Shown in pieces: positions 55,980 through 64,000 of a DNA stretch of 64,000 nt. The DNA is from Pseudomonadota bacterium (GTDB lineage Bacteria; Pseudomonadota; Alphaproteobacteria; Caulobacterales; Caulobacteraceae): NCBI GenBank assembly GCA_963205025.1, contig CAUJHO010000013.1, forward strand, positions 1-64,000, read 5' to 3'. The position numbers and the translations under genes were made by a program. The notes under the pieces are model-generated. The model did not search any database. It was not told the DNA's origin and worked only from the letters and a program-made list of their open reading frames with translations. Numbering within the stretch: the stretch's first letter is position 1; every line of letters starts with the position of its first letter.

Positions 55980-56498
55980 ATGCGGGTGATGACGTTTGCG
56001 GCCGTGGCGGCCCTGGTGCTGACGGGCGGCTGCGGCAATGGTGGTTCGGCGGTCGAGACGCGGGATCGAGCGGAATCCGGGACGCCCACAGCACAGGGCG
56101 AAGCCGTTGGCCTGGCCTCATCAGCAGTCGACGCCGGTTCAGACGCCTCGGCACCGGTGACCGAGGCCGAGCGTGGCCGGGCCGTCTGGTCGACGGCGCG
56201 CAATCGCACCGCCGAAGAAGGGGCGCAGCGGTCGTTCGAGCGCAATGGCGCGGATTTCGGGGCTGCGACCCAGGAGGCCTATGTCCAGTCCGTTCATGCC
56301 TTCCTTGCCAATCCACCGCCGGGCACCGAGACGGTGCGTCGCCGCAACGGCGACATCCTGTACTACCACGCGCCCACGAACACCTTTGCGGTGGCTACGC
56401 GCGACGGGGCCCCCCGGACCATGTTCAAGCCCCGGGAAGGGGCCGCCTACTGGGCCGATCAACAGGCTCGCGCCGCGCGCCGCTCCGGCGAGGGATAG
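55980..56498 (+). CDS. small lipoprotein with toxin-like C-terminal domain, predicted SOS-controlled
   Basis: 172 residues from the ATG at 55980, after GGGAGGATCTC. The N-terminus MRVMTFAAVAALVLTGGCGN is a lipoprotein-like signal (TGGC in place of LxGC, so processing is uncertain). A Ser/Ala/Asp-rich linker (to ~75) leads to a compact C-terminal domain: AQRSFERNGADFGAATQEAYVQSVHAFLANPPPGTETVRRRNGDILYYHAPTNTFAVATRDGAPRTMFKP. This resembles from memory the BECR-type RNase domains at the ends of polymorphic toxins. No immunity gene is evident next to it. The function is unproven. Confidence 0.72.
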   Translation: MRVMTFAAVAALVLTGGCGNGGSAVETRDRAESGTPTAQGEAVGLASSAVDAGSDASAPVTEAERGRAVWSTARNRTAEEGAQRSFERNGADFGAATQEAYVQSVHAFLANPPPGTETVRRRNGDILYYHAPTNTFAVATRDGAPRTMFKPREGAAYWADQQARAARRSGEG

Positions 56499-56665
56499 CG
56501 TCGGCAATGGTGTCGGCGTCCCCGCCTTGGGGTCGGGGAAAGCGTTGACGAGGTCGGGTCAGTCGACGCACGGGCGTCAGGGCATCCCCGCCTGGGCGAA
56601 GGGGGCTATTCTGATTGAGGGCGGTGGCGGTTTCTGACCGGTCGTTGCAAGGGCCAGAGGGTCGG

Positions 56666-56741
56666 GACGGTTCAGACGGTTCAGACGGTTCAGACGCTGT
56701 TTTCCGGCCTGAACGACCGTCCAGACCGTCCAGACCGTTTG
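56666..56741. repeat. two facing blocks of 9-bp tandem repeats
   Basis: GACGGTTCA is repeated exactly three times at 56666-56692, and GACCGTCCA twice plus GACCGTTTG at 56715-56741. The two blocks are partly complementary (the ACGGT cores pair in register), so they could form a long imperfect hairpin around CTGTTTTCCGGCCTG. The sequence CCGGCCTGA occurs both between and after the blocks. They lie in the 342-base gap between the SOS lipoprotein and ahcY, otherwise free of genes. Confidence 0.8.
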
Positions 56742-56777
56742 GGCCGGCCTGACCCGGAGGCGACCAGGCCGGCCGAC

Positions 56778-56813
56778 AAAAAACCCCGGCGCGACTGTCG
56801 CCGCGCCGGGGTT
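56778..56813 (-). terminator. ahcY terminator
   Basis: Read on the minus strand, AACCCCGGCGCG and CGCGCCGGGGTT form a perfect 12-bp stem with an eight-base loop, followed by six T. It begins 27 bases after the ahcY stop codon. This is the most canonical intrinsic terminator in the window. Confidence 0.93.
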
Positions 56814-56840
56814 CTCAATCTTGGTCGCCCGGGCGGTCGC

Positions 56841-58238
<1,398 letters not shown>

Positions 58239-58281
58239 GGTGGGCCTCCTGGGGCGCGAACTGTCTGGGAATTCAGCCGCG

Positions 58282-58310
58282 CCTATAGCCGTCCCCAGGG
58301 AGACGGGCAA
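58282..58310 (-). promoter_or_regulatory. ahcY promoter
   Basis: TTGCCC (58310-58305) and TATAGG (58287-58282) on the minus strand are 17 bases apart; the -10 context GGCTATAGG fits the Caulobacter GCTANAWC-like style. The start codon follows 43 bases downstream of the -10. The palindromic operator sits four bases upstream of the -35. Confidence 0.55.
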
Positions 58311-58314
58311 CCAT

Positions 58315-58336
58315 CATATAAGGATATCCTTATATG
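58315..58336. promoter_or_regulatory. perfect 22-bp palindromic operator upstream of ahcY
   Basis: CATATAAGGAT followed directly by its exact reverse complement ATCCTTATATG. An 8-of-11 paired relative overlaps the metK promoter. AT-rich palindromes like this are rare in this GC-rich sequence, and both lie in front of SAM-cycle genes. An ArsR-type SAH-responsive regulator (SahR) is a plausible binder. One base separates it from the stop codon of the M61-like gene. Confidence 0.85.
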
Positions 58337-58337
58337 C

Positions 58338-59843
58338 CTACCGACCGGACAGGCGCTGTTGGCAGCTCTGCGTGCCCTTTCCGATCAGGCCGGGGCCGGG
58401 TTCGAGGTACAGGCGGTCGGGTCTCTCGATCACGCGGATACAGTCGCCCAGGCCGTCTGTTGAGACCCCGATCGGCCAGCCGAGGTCGAGGTGGCGGTGC
58501 AGGTCTGGCGCGATATCGCCGCCTCCCATGTCGCTGTAGGCCCGGATCAGTCGCTGCGGAGCCATGCCCTGGCCGCTTCGCATGGCCAGGATCACATCGT
58601 CCAGGTCGCGCGTGCCGCCAGAGGTCGTTCTCAGCCGACTGTCGAGGCTGAGCGCCAGTAACAGACCTCGATGGTAGGGGACGGCCAACGCTCCGGGCCG
58701 GTTGAAAAAAGCGTTCGCATTCGAGGCATTGGTCCAGCCCGGCGGTGTGCGGGCCTGCAGGGCCAGGGCCTCATCCAGGGCTGCCACATAGGCCTCGGGC
58801 GAGATCAGGCCGAGCCTGAGCGCCATCCGATAGGCATAGAAATCGGTGAAGCCTTCGGAGAACCAGAAATCCAGCACCTGCGACGGACCGTCCGCCAGGC
58901 CCCCGACCCGCGCCGGCAGCCAGGCGTGCTGTTGCTCATGGATGAGGACATGGCTGGCCTCGTCCAGGGTCTGATTGGGCGTCAGCCACACCGCGATCCC
59001 GTCGCCCAGACCCAGGCCGCTCTGGACCCTGGCCGACGGATCACCCGCCAGCGGTGTCAGGGCCAGGAAGGTCGGCTGGCCATCATCGCCCCAGAATTCA
59101 GCTGAGCCCTCGCCAATCTCGACGAACCGATCCGCCAGGTCATCGGGTGAAAAGCCCCAGGCGCCGAGGACGGCTATCCTGACCGGACCGGCCGACGACT
59201 GGCGGGTGCGGAGCGTCAGGTCCGGTCCACCGATCAGAACGCTGTCGGCCAGGGTGTCGAAGTCGATGAAGGTTCCCTCCAGCGGATCAAGGTCCGAGGC
59301 GTAGTGCCAGGCGGGGGCCGGCTCGCCCCAGTGGAAGCGGACTGGGTCAGGGTCGCGGCCTTCGACCCGGGCGAAGACCGTCCGGCCGATCAGGGTGAAG
59401 CCGTCGCGGAGCGTCGAGGGGCGATAGGGCCGGTCGAAGCCGACGCGAGGGGGGCCAGCATAATCCTGACGCACGCGATAGGTCACACGGATGGGGGCCC
59501 CGCCCCGATGTCGGAGCCGCAGCCCCGACCGGCGGCGCTGGAGGCGAGCCCCTTCGACCCGGACATCGGTGATGATGCGGTCGAGCCGCTGTGTCCCGGC
59601 CCAACGGGTTGGAAGGCCGACCTCGGTGCGGCCGTCTCGGTCCCCCAAAAAGCTCAGGGAGATGTCGATGCCGTCCAGTCCGCCGGGGCCGACCACAGGC
59701 GTAACCTCATAGGAGACGGCGTCCCGGGCCGCGTCCGGTGCGCCCTGGGCCAAGACCAACCCCAGCGCCATGATCATGCCGGACCCAAACACCGACCGCC
59801 CCCTCTCGAGCCGTCGCCCCCGCCGCGACCCTCTCACGGACAT
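58338..59843 (-). CDS. M61-like (glycyl aminopeptidase-type) metallopeptidase, exported
   Basis: 501 residues. An Arg-rich N-region and hydrophobic stretch (SVFGSGMIMALGLVLAQGAPDAA) suggest export; the start could also be the ATG at 59777. A beta-rich N-terminal half (~45-200) precedes the zinc site HEQQH (HVLIHEQQHAWLPARVG) and the downstream Glu in FWFSEGFTDFYAYRMALRLG, the gluzincin pattern. ALAVPYHRGLLLALSLDSRLR and a C-terminal domain follow. No PDZ domain is obvious, unlike many M61 proteins. It is divergent from mutM and ends one base from the ahcY operator. Confidence 0.78.
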   Translation of the reverse strand: MSVRGSRRGRRLERGRSVFGSGMIMALGLVLAQGAPDAARDAVSYEVTPVVGPGGLDGIDISLSFLGDRDGRTEVGLPTRWAGTQRLDRIITDVRVEGARLQRRRSGLRLRHRGGAPIRVTYRVRQDYAGPPRVGFDRPYRPSTLRDGFTLIGRTVFARVEGRDPDPVRFHWGEPAPAWHYASDLDPLEGTFIDFDTLADSVLIGGPDLTLRTRQSSAGPVRIAVLGAWGFSPDDLADRFVEIGEGSAEFWGDDGQPTFLALTPLAGDPSARVQSGLGLGDGIAVWLTPNQTLDEASHVLIHEQQHAWLPARVGGLADGPSQVLDFWFSEGFTDFYAYRMALRLGLISPEAYVAALDEALALQARTPPGWTNASNANAFFNRPGALAVPYHRGLLLALSLDSRLRTTSGGTRDLDDVILAMRSGQGMAPQRLIRAYSDMGGGDIAPDLHRHLDLGWPIGVSTDGLGDCIRVIERPDRLYLEPGPGLIGKGTQSCQQRLSGR

Positions 59844-59908
59844 GGCGGCCCTGCCAAGGGCGTCCGGGTCGGCTTGGCGCGGTCCCGGTGCTGGCCTATC
59901 TGTGGCCC

Positions 59909-60772
59909 ATGCCCGAGTTGCCCGAGGTCGAGACCGTTCGCCGTGGCCTGGAGCCGGTCCTGCAGGGGGCGCGGCTGCTTCAGGTGCGCCAGAACCGACC
60001 GGACCTGCGGTTCCCCTTTCCAGAGCGATTCGGCGAGCGGCTCGAGGGGGCGGTCGTCGAACGTCTGGACCGGCGGGCCAAATATCTCCTGTTTGGCCTG
60101 TCGACCGGCGAGACCTGGATCACCCACCTAGGCATGACCGGGCGTTTCACCCTGGACGGCGCTGCGCTGGGCGAATTCGAGGATGCCCCGCCGACCCTCG
60201 GCAAGCACGAACATCTGTCGCTGGTGGCCGAGAGGTCCGCAGAGCGACGCCGGATCGGCTTCGCCGATGCCCGCCGGTTCGGCTTCATGGGGCTGATTGC
60301 GACGCCTGAGGTGCCGGCCCACGCCTGGTTCAGGGACCTGGGGCCTGAGCCCTTGTCGAACCGGTTTTCCGCCGCTGATCTCAAGGCCGGCTTCGAGGGC
60401 CGGACCACGCCCGTGAAATCCGCCCTGCTGGATCAGCGGATCGTGGCGGGCCTGGGCAATATCTATGTCTGCGAGGCGCTTTATCGGTCGGGTATCTCGC
60501 CCCTGACGCCAGCGGGCAAGGTGTCCGGTCCGCGCCTCGAAAAACTGGTCGCCGCCATCCGTCAGGTTCTGATCGAGGCGGTGGAGGCCGGCGGTTCGAC
60601 GCTCAAGGATTTTGCCAATGCCGAGGGCGGCCAGGGCTATTTCCAGCACCGGTTCGACGTCTATGGCCGCGAGGGCGAGGCCTGCCACACGCTCGCCTGT
60701 CCGGGCATTGTCCGCCGCATCGTCCTGGCCGGGCGCTCGAGCTTCTACTGTCCGGCGTGCCAGCGGCGATGA
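59909..60772 (+). CDS. mutM: formamidopyrimidine-DNA glycosylase (Fpg/MutM)
   Basis: 287 residues from the ATG at 59909, because MPELPEVETVRRGLEPVLQG must start with the catalytic Pro (after Met removal) and Glu; the ORF track adds seven residues. H2TH region SALLDQRIVAGLGNIYVCEALYRSGISP and the GGSTLKDFANAEGGQGYFQHRFDVYGR loop are present. The zinc finger is C-x4-C...C-x2-C (ACHTLACPG...FYCPACQRR), with the wider first pair seen in alphaproteobacteria. It excises 8-oxoguanine. It overlaps the next gene by ATGA. Confidence 0.97.
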   Translation: MPELPEVETVRRGLEPVLQGARLLQVRQNRPDLRFPFPERFGERLEGAVVERLDRRAKYLLFGLSTGETWITHLGMTGRFTLDGAALGEFEDAPPTLGKHEHLSLVAERSAERRRIGFADARRFGFMGLIATPEVPAHAWFRDLGPEPLSNRFSAADLKAGFEGRTTPVKSALLDQRIVAGLGNIYVCEALYRSGISPLTPAGKVSGPRLEKLVAAIRQVLIEAVEAGGSTLKDFANAEGGQGYFQHRFDVYGREGEACHTLACPGIVRRIVLAGRSSFYCPACQRR

Positions 60773-61317
60773 GTGACGTCCGTATCATCCTGTTCCGGGG
60801 CATGAACACCGGTGGCGTTCGGGCACCTGTGGCCGAGCAGACGTCCATGGCGCTTGATCTCGGTCTGGCGATGCCGCGAACCGTGCTGGCCTCGGGCAAT
60901 CTGATCGTGGACAGCGATGCCGATCCGGCTGAGCTGGAAGCACGGGTTGAGTCCGAAACGGAGCGCCGCTTCGGGCGCCGTATCGAGACTATTGTGCGGT
61001 CGGCAGATCAATGGTCCGCCCTGATGGCCGCCAACCCGTTCGCGGACGAGGCCCGAAAGGACCCCAGCCGGCTGCTGCTCATGGTGATGAAGGCCGGGAT
61101 CCGGCACGAGGGGGTCCAGACCTTGCGTGCCCATGCCACCCGGGCCGAGGCGGTCACGGCCGCCGGCGGGGGCCTGTGGTTCTGGCACCCCGACGGCATC
61201 GGTCAATCCAAACTGGCCGAAAAGGCCCAGCCCCGCCTGATCGGTTCGGGCACGGCGCGTAACTGGAATACGGTTCTGAAGATTGCGGCCAGCGCCGGCC
61301 TGGGGGAGACGCGATGA
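60769..61317 (+). CDS. DUF1697 family protein
   Basis: 182 residues from the ATG that overlaps the mutM stop. The DUF1697 start motif is IILFRGMNTGGVRAPVAEQ (usually LLRGINVGG), followed by LASGNLIVDSD (ASGNVvF-like), VRSADQWSALMAANPFADEARKDPSRLLLMVM and a C-terminal GSGTARNWNTVLKIAAS (TtRNWnTv motif). The role of the family is not known. Overlapping ATGA junctions tie it to mutM and the following membrane gene. Confidence 0.9.
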   Translation: MSDVRIILFRGMNTGGVRAPVAEQTSMALDLGLAMPRTVLASGNLIVDSDADPAELEARVESETERRFGRRIETIVRSADQWSALMAANPFADEARKDPSRLLLMVMKAGIRHEGVQTLRAHATRAEAVTAAGGGLWFWHPDGIGQSKLAEKAQPRLIGSGTARNWNTVLKIAASAGLGETR

Positions 61318-61814
61318 GCAACAAGGAACTCGTGGCCTGGGGCCACCTGATCACCACCGCCCTGATCTGGGGCTACTATGGGGTGCAGCTGGTTCAGGCG
61401 GTTGCATCCGGCGATCTGGCCGAGGCCGGCTTTGTCAGCACCCTGGGTGTGCCGCTGGCGATCGCGGTCGGCCTGTCAATTCTGGCCAGCGTCGTGATCG
61501 AGTTCGGGGTCAATCTGATCCGCACCGACCGCCCCGGCCGCCGTGAGGTCGATGCGGAGGCCTGGGCCGGGCTCAGGGCCACGCGCATCGCCCATGGGGT
61601 CGTCATTACCCTGATCATGGCCTTGTCGGGCCTGGGACTGGTCCTGGGGGCCTTTGCCGGACCATCGGTCGCCGCCGAGACCGGAGCCTGGCTGACCGGG
61701 CGGTTCGGTAACGGCCTGGTCCTGTTCGCCAACGGCGGCTTGCTGGTGCTGATCCTGGCCGAGCTTGTCCACTATGGGGCGTTGATCGCCTTCCTCAGTA
61801 GGGACCGCCGCTAG
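61314..61814 (+). CDS. hypothetical four-helix membrane protein
   Basis: 166 residues, ATGA overlap with the DUF1697 gene. Four predicted TM helices: LITTALIWGYYGVQLVQAV, LGVPLAIAVGLSILASVVIEFGVNLI, GVVITLIMALSGLGLVLGAFAG and GLVLFANGGLLVLILAELVHYGALIAFL. A short cytosolic loop (RTDRPGRREVDAEAWAGLRATR) lies between helices 2 and 3. I do not recognise the family. Its stop overlaps the lpxK stop in convergent orientation. Confidence 0.78.
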   Translation: MSNKELVAWGHLITTALIWGYYGVQLVQAVASGDLAEAGFVSTLGVPLAIAVGLSILASVVIEFGVNLIRTDRPGRREVDAEAWAGLRATRIAHGVVITLIMALSGLGLVLGAFAGPSVAAETGAWLTGRFGNGLVLFANGGLLVLILAELVHYGALIAFLSRDRR

Positions 61815-62821
61815 TCCAGATCGTCGGGATCACGCGGCAACAGATCAAGGATCGTCTGTTCCTCTTCGAAGCGGGCACGAACCGGCCAGGATTCAATTCG
61901 CCGACGCCAAACAGGCGGCAGGCGGGTCCAGTCCTTCTCGGTCGTGATCAACCCGGCCCCCAGCCGTTCGGCCTCGCGGGCGAGGCCGGCCAGGGTCTCT
62001 TCGGAATAGGTGGCGTGATCGGGAAAGGCGCGAAATCCCTTCAGATCGGCCCCGGCGGCCCTCAGGCTCTGTTCGACCCGCCAAGGCTTGGCAATGCCGG
62101 CAAAGCCCAGTTTCGGACCCGGCGAGGGCGCGCGCAGGGGCTCCAGCCGCGCGATCCTGACCGGCAGATCGCCGAACAGGGCCAGCAGCTCGGGATCAGG
62201 CGTCGCCAGGTCACTCGGCATCAGCAGGATGATGGCGTCGGCTCGCGCCAGGCCGGTGGCCAGTGGCTCCCGCATCGGTCCGGCCGGTACGACCGATCCA
62301 TCGCCGAAAGGCCAGGCTCCGTCGCGGGTTTCGCCATCGACGACGACGACGGACCGGGTCTTTCTCACGGATGGATTCTGATGGGCGTCATCGAGGACCA
62401 GGAGCTTGGCCCCGCCGGCGACAGCGGCCCGGGCCCCTTCGGCCCGGTCGCGGGAGATCCAGACGGGATGGTCCTGGGCCAGCATCAGGGGCTCGTCCCC
62501 GACGTCCTCGGCGGTGTGCTCGTCCGGATCGACCAGCAGCGGCCCCGTTTCACGCGCTCCGTAGCCCCGCGACAGGCCGTGGGCGTCGATGCCGTTGCGC
62601 GCCAGCATGTGCAGGACCTCGCGCACGACCGGCGTCTTGCCGGAGCCGCCGACCGTCAGATTGCCGATCGAGATCACGGGCACGCCGGGATCGAAGCCGG
62701 TGCCAGCGGCCAGGCGGCGCGCGGTCTGGTCGGCATAGAGGGCCGCCAGCGGCTTCAGCAGGGCCGCGGCCAGGCCGCCACCGGTGCGGCGGTACCACCA
62801 ACGGGGTGTGTTCAGCTGCAT
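61811..62821 (-). CDS. lpxK: tetraacyldisaccharide 4'-kinase
   Basis: 336 residues. The N-terminal helix region (LNTPRWWYRRTGGGLAAALLKPLAALYAD) is followed by the P-loop NLTVGGSGKTPVV (~54-66). HGLSRGYGARETGPLLVDPDEHTAEDVGDEPLMLA, LLVLDDAHQNPSV and AGIAKPWRVEQSLRAAGADLKGFRAFPDHATYSEE (FAGIgnP-type) follow. It phosphorylates lipid A precursor at the inner membrane. The conserved DDGxQ is DDAHQ here. It overlaps waaA by ten bases; waaA-lpxK is the usual order. Confidence 0.95.
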   Translation of the reverse strand: MQLNTPRWWYRRTGGGLAAALLKPLAALYADQTARRLAAGTGFDPGVPVISIGNLTVGGSGKTPVVREVLHMLARNGIDAHGLSRGYGARETGPLLVDPDEHTAEDVGDEPLMLAQDHPVWISRDRAEGARAAVAGGAKLLVLDDAHQNPSVRKTRSVVVVDGETRDGAWPFGDGSVVPAGPMREPLATGLARADAIILLMPSDLATPDPELLALFGDLPVRIARLEPLRAPSPGPKLGFAGIAKPWRVEQSLRAAGADLKGFRAFPDHATYSEETLAGLAREAERLGAGLITTEKDWTRLPPVWRRRIESWPVRARFEEEQTILDLLPRDPDDLD

Positions 62822-64000
62822 CGCGGCACCTGCGGGCTGAGGAGAGACCAGGTCTCGGCGATGACATCCCGCTGCGTCTCGGCAAAGGCCAGGGCACGCC
62901 TGCCCAGAGCCTCCCGCGCCTTGGGGTCAGCCATCAGGGCGGCCAGCATCTCAGCCAGGGCATCAGGCCCGGCCAGCCGGATAGCGTCATCCCTGGCCAT
63001 GGCCGCAAAGACGCCGGCCCAGTTGCTGACCAGCGGGCCGGAGATCACCGCCCGGCCCTGCCGGGCCGGCTCCAGCGGATTGTGGCCGCCGACGCCGTCG
63101 GCCCAGCCGCCGCCGAGCAGAACCAGATCTGCCAGTTCAAAGAACAGGCCCATTTCGCCGAGTGTATCGGCCAGATAGATGTCGGTTTGGGGCGTGACCG
63201 GATCGCGACGCGAGCGCCGCGCCACTGTCCGGCCGGTCAGGATCAGTTCGGCCTCGATCTGGTCGGCGCGGTCCGGGTGACGCGGCACGATCAGATGCAG
63301 GGGCTCCCCCTCGAGCGCCGCCACGGCAGCATCGGTGATCCGCTCCTCAGGTGAATGGGTGCTGGCCGAGACGATGACAGGACGCTGTCCGATTTCAGCC
63401 CTCAGCGCCGCCAGGGTGGCGGCATCCCAGGTCAGGGCCGAGCCGGCCAGCTTCAGATTGGCGCGACCGCCGACCCGGGCCCCAAGATCGCTCAGCCGGA
63501 TGGCCGAGGCGTCGTCCTGGGGCAGGACCAGATCGAAGCCGGACAACAGTTCACGCGCCGCGCCGCGCGCCCTCTGCCAGCCTCTGGCGCTGGCCTCGGT
63601 AAAGCGGGCGCTGACCAGGGCCAGACGGCAGCCCCGCGCCCGGGCCTGTCGCAACAGATTTGGCCAGAGCTCACCTTCCAGCAGGATCAGGAGATCGGGC
63701 CGCCAGTGGTCGAGGAATCGGGTCACGGCCGCCGGGCCGTCCACCGGCACATATTGGTGCAGGGCGAAGGGCGGCAGGCGTCGGGCCAGGATCTCGGCCG
63801 AGGTCGTGGTGCCGGAGGTGACCAGCACGGTCACGCCCGGCCGCTCGCGTCCGATCTGTTCGATCAGCGGCAGGGCCGAGAGGGTTTCGCCGACGCTGGC
63901 ACCATGGATCCAGACCAGGGGTCCGCCAGGCCGCCCGAGGGTCGCATAGCCGAGCCGCTCCTCGATACGAGACGGGTCTTCGCGGCCCTTTGCCGCCCGC
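62812..64000 (-). CDS. waaA: Kdo transferase WaaA (KdtA), 5' part missing
   Basis: The frame is open to the right edge; the ORF track's start at 63834 is internal. Visible residues include GGPLVWIHGASVGETLSALPLIEQI and VTVLVTSGTTTSAEILARRLPPFALHQYVPVDGPAAVTRFLDHWRPDLLILLEGELWPNLL, VSARFTEASARGW, VSASTHSPEE and LADTLGEMGLFFELADLVLLGGGWADGVGGHNPLEPARQGRAVISGP, all typical of WaaA. It transfers Kdo to lipid IVA. About 395 residues are visible; the N-terminal anchor is beyond the window. Confidence 0.95.
   Translation of the reverse strand, partial: RAAKGREDPSRIEERLGYATLGRPGGPLVWIHGASVGETLSALPLIEQIGRERPGVTVLVTSGTTTSAEILARRLPPFALHQYVPVDGPAAVTRFLDHWRPDLLILLEGELWPNLLRQARARGCRLALVSARFTEASARGWQRARGAARELLSGFDLVLPQDDASAIRLSDLGARVGGRANLKLAGSALTWDAATLAALRAEIGQRPVIVSASTHSPEERITDAAVAALEGEPLHLIVPRHPDRADQIEAELILTGRTVARRSRRDPVTPQTDIYLADTLGEMGLFFELADLVLLGGGWADGVGGHNPLEPARQGRAVISGPLVSNWAGVFAAMARDDAIRLAGPDALAEMLAALMADPKAREALGRRALAFAETQRDVIAETWSLLSPQVPRCS

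Noticed and set aside
62545-62560. Additional parS-like GTTTCACG in lpxK
   Set aside because: Only one half of the palindrome matches (GTTTCACGCGCT); chance half-sites are expected.

Overview
The window is dense, GC-rich, single-copy core DNA from an alphaproteobacterium of the Caulobacterales. A Brevundimonas-like or Caulobacter-like genome fits best. The evidence is an lnt / XRE regulator / metK / trmB block, a YlxR-L7Ae fusion beside nusA, perfect parS palindromes beside mnmE-mnmG-rsmG-parA-parB, and above all a non-coding gap between a DUF299 (PpsR) gene and hemE. That gap is where the Caulobacter crescentus chromosome origin (Cori) lies. I see no phage, transposase, CRISPR array, tRNA or rRNA. 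Many genes overlap as ATGA or GTGA, and GTG and TTG starts are common.

Layout. 1-1.7 kb: end of an lptC-lptA-lptB LPS-transport operon. 1.8-4.3 kb: hrcA-grpE (minus) divergent from rph. 4.3-11.8 kb: miaB, ybeZ/phoH, ybeY, lnt, an XRE regulator, metK, trmB and a DUF1993 gene. 11.8-24.1 kb: the translation and RNA block rimP-nusA-ylxR-infB, three uncharacterised envelope genes, then rbfA-truB-rpsO-pnp, with several terminator-like hairpins. 24.1-30 kb: two parS sites flanking mnmE, then mnmG-rsmG-parA-parB. 30-34.6 kb: DUF3576 lipoprotein-leuS-lptE-holA (minus). 34.9-46.3 kb: a mixed run with a probable ntrZ, an unknown gene, a serine hydrolase, rarD, asd, zapE, an AI-2E-type permease, a HerA-like ATPase, mltA, a Tim44-like gene and secB. 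46.3-50.1 kb: a 56-bp tandem repeat, then dnaQ-coaE-aroE-maf-ppsR running away from the origin. 50.09-50.54 kb: the predicted oriC. 50.5-55.4 kb: hemE-hemH-hemJ, rho, dapB. 55.4-64 kb: dut, a small lipoprotein behind a perfect SOS-type box, ahcY with a perfect palindromic operator, an M61-like peptidase, mutM, DUF1697, a membrane protein, lpxK and the 3' part of waaA.

How the parts fit together. The segment combines origin and segregation functions (oriC, parS, ParA, ParB), translation and RNA turnover, haem synthesis, the SAM cycle (metK and ahcY, sharing one operator-like palindrome) and LPS transport or lipid A synthesis (lptABC, lptE, lpxK, waaA). The most interesting regulatory observations are the oriC architecture, the metK/ahcY palindrome pair, the SOS-type box in front of a lipoprotein with a toxin-like C-terminus, and the two matching terminator hairpins just upstream of rimP and infB. 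All assignments come from reading motifs and gene order; no database search was possible.
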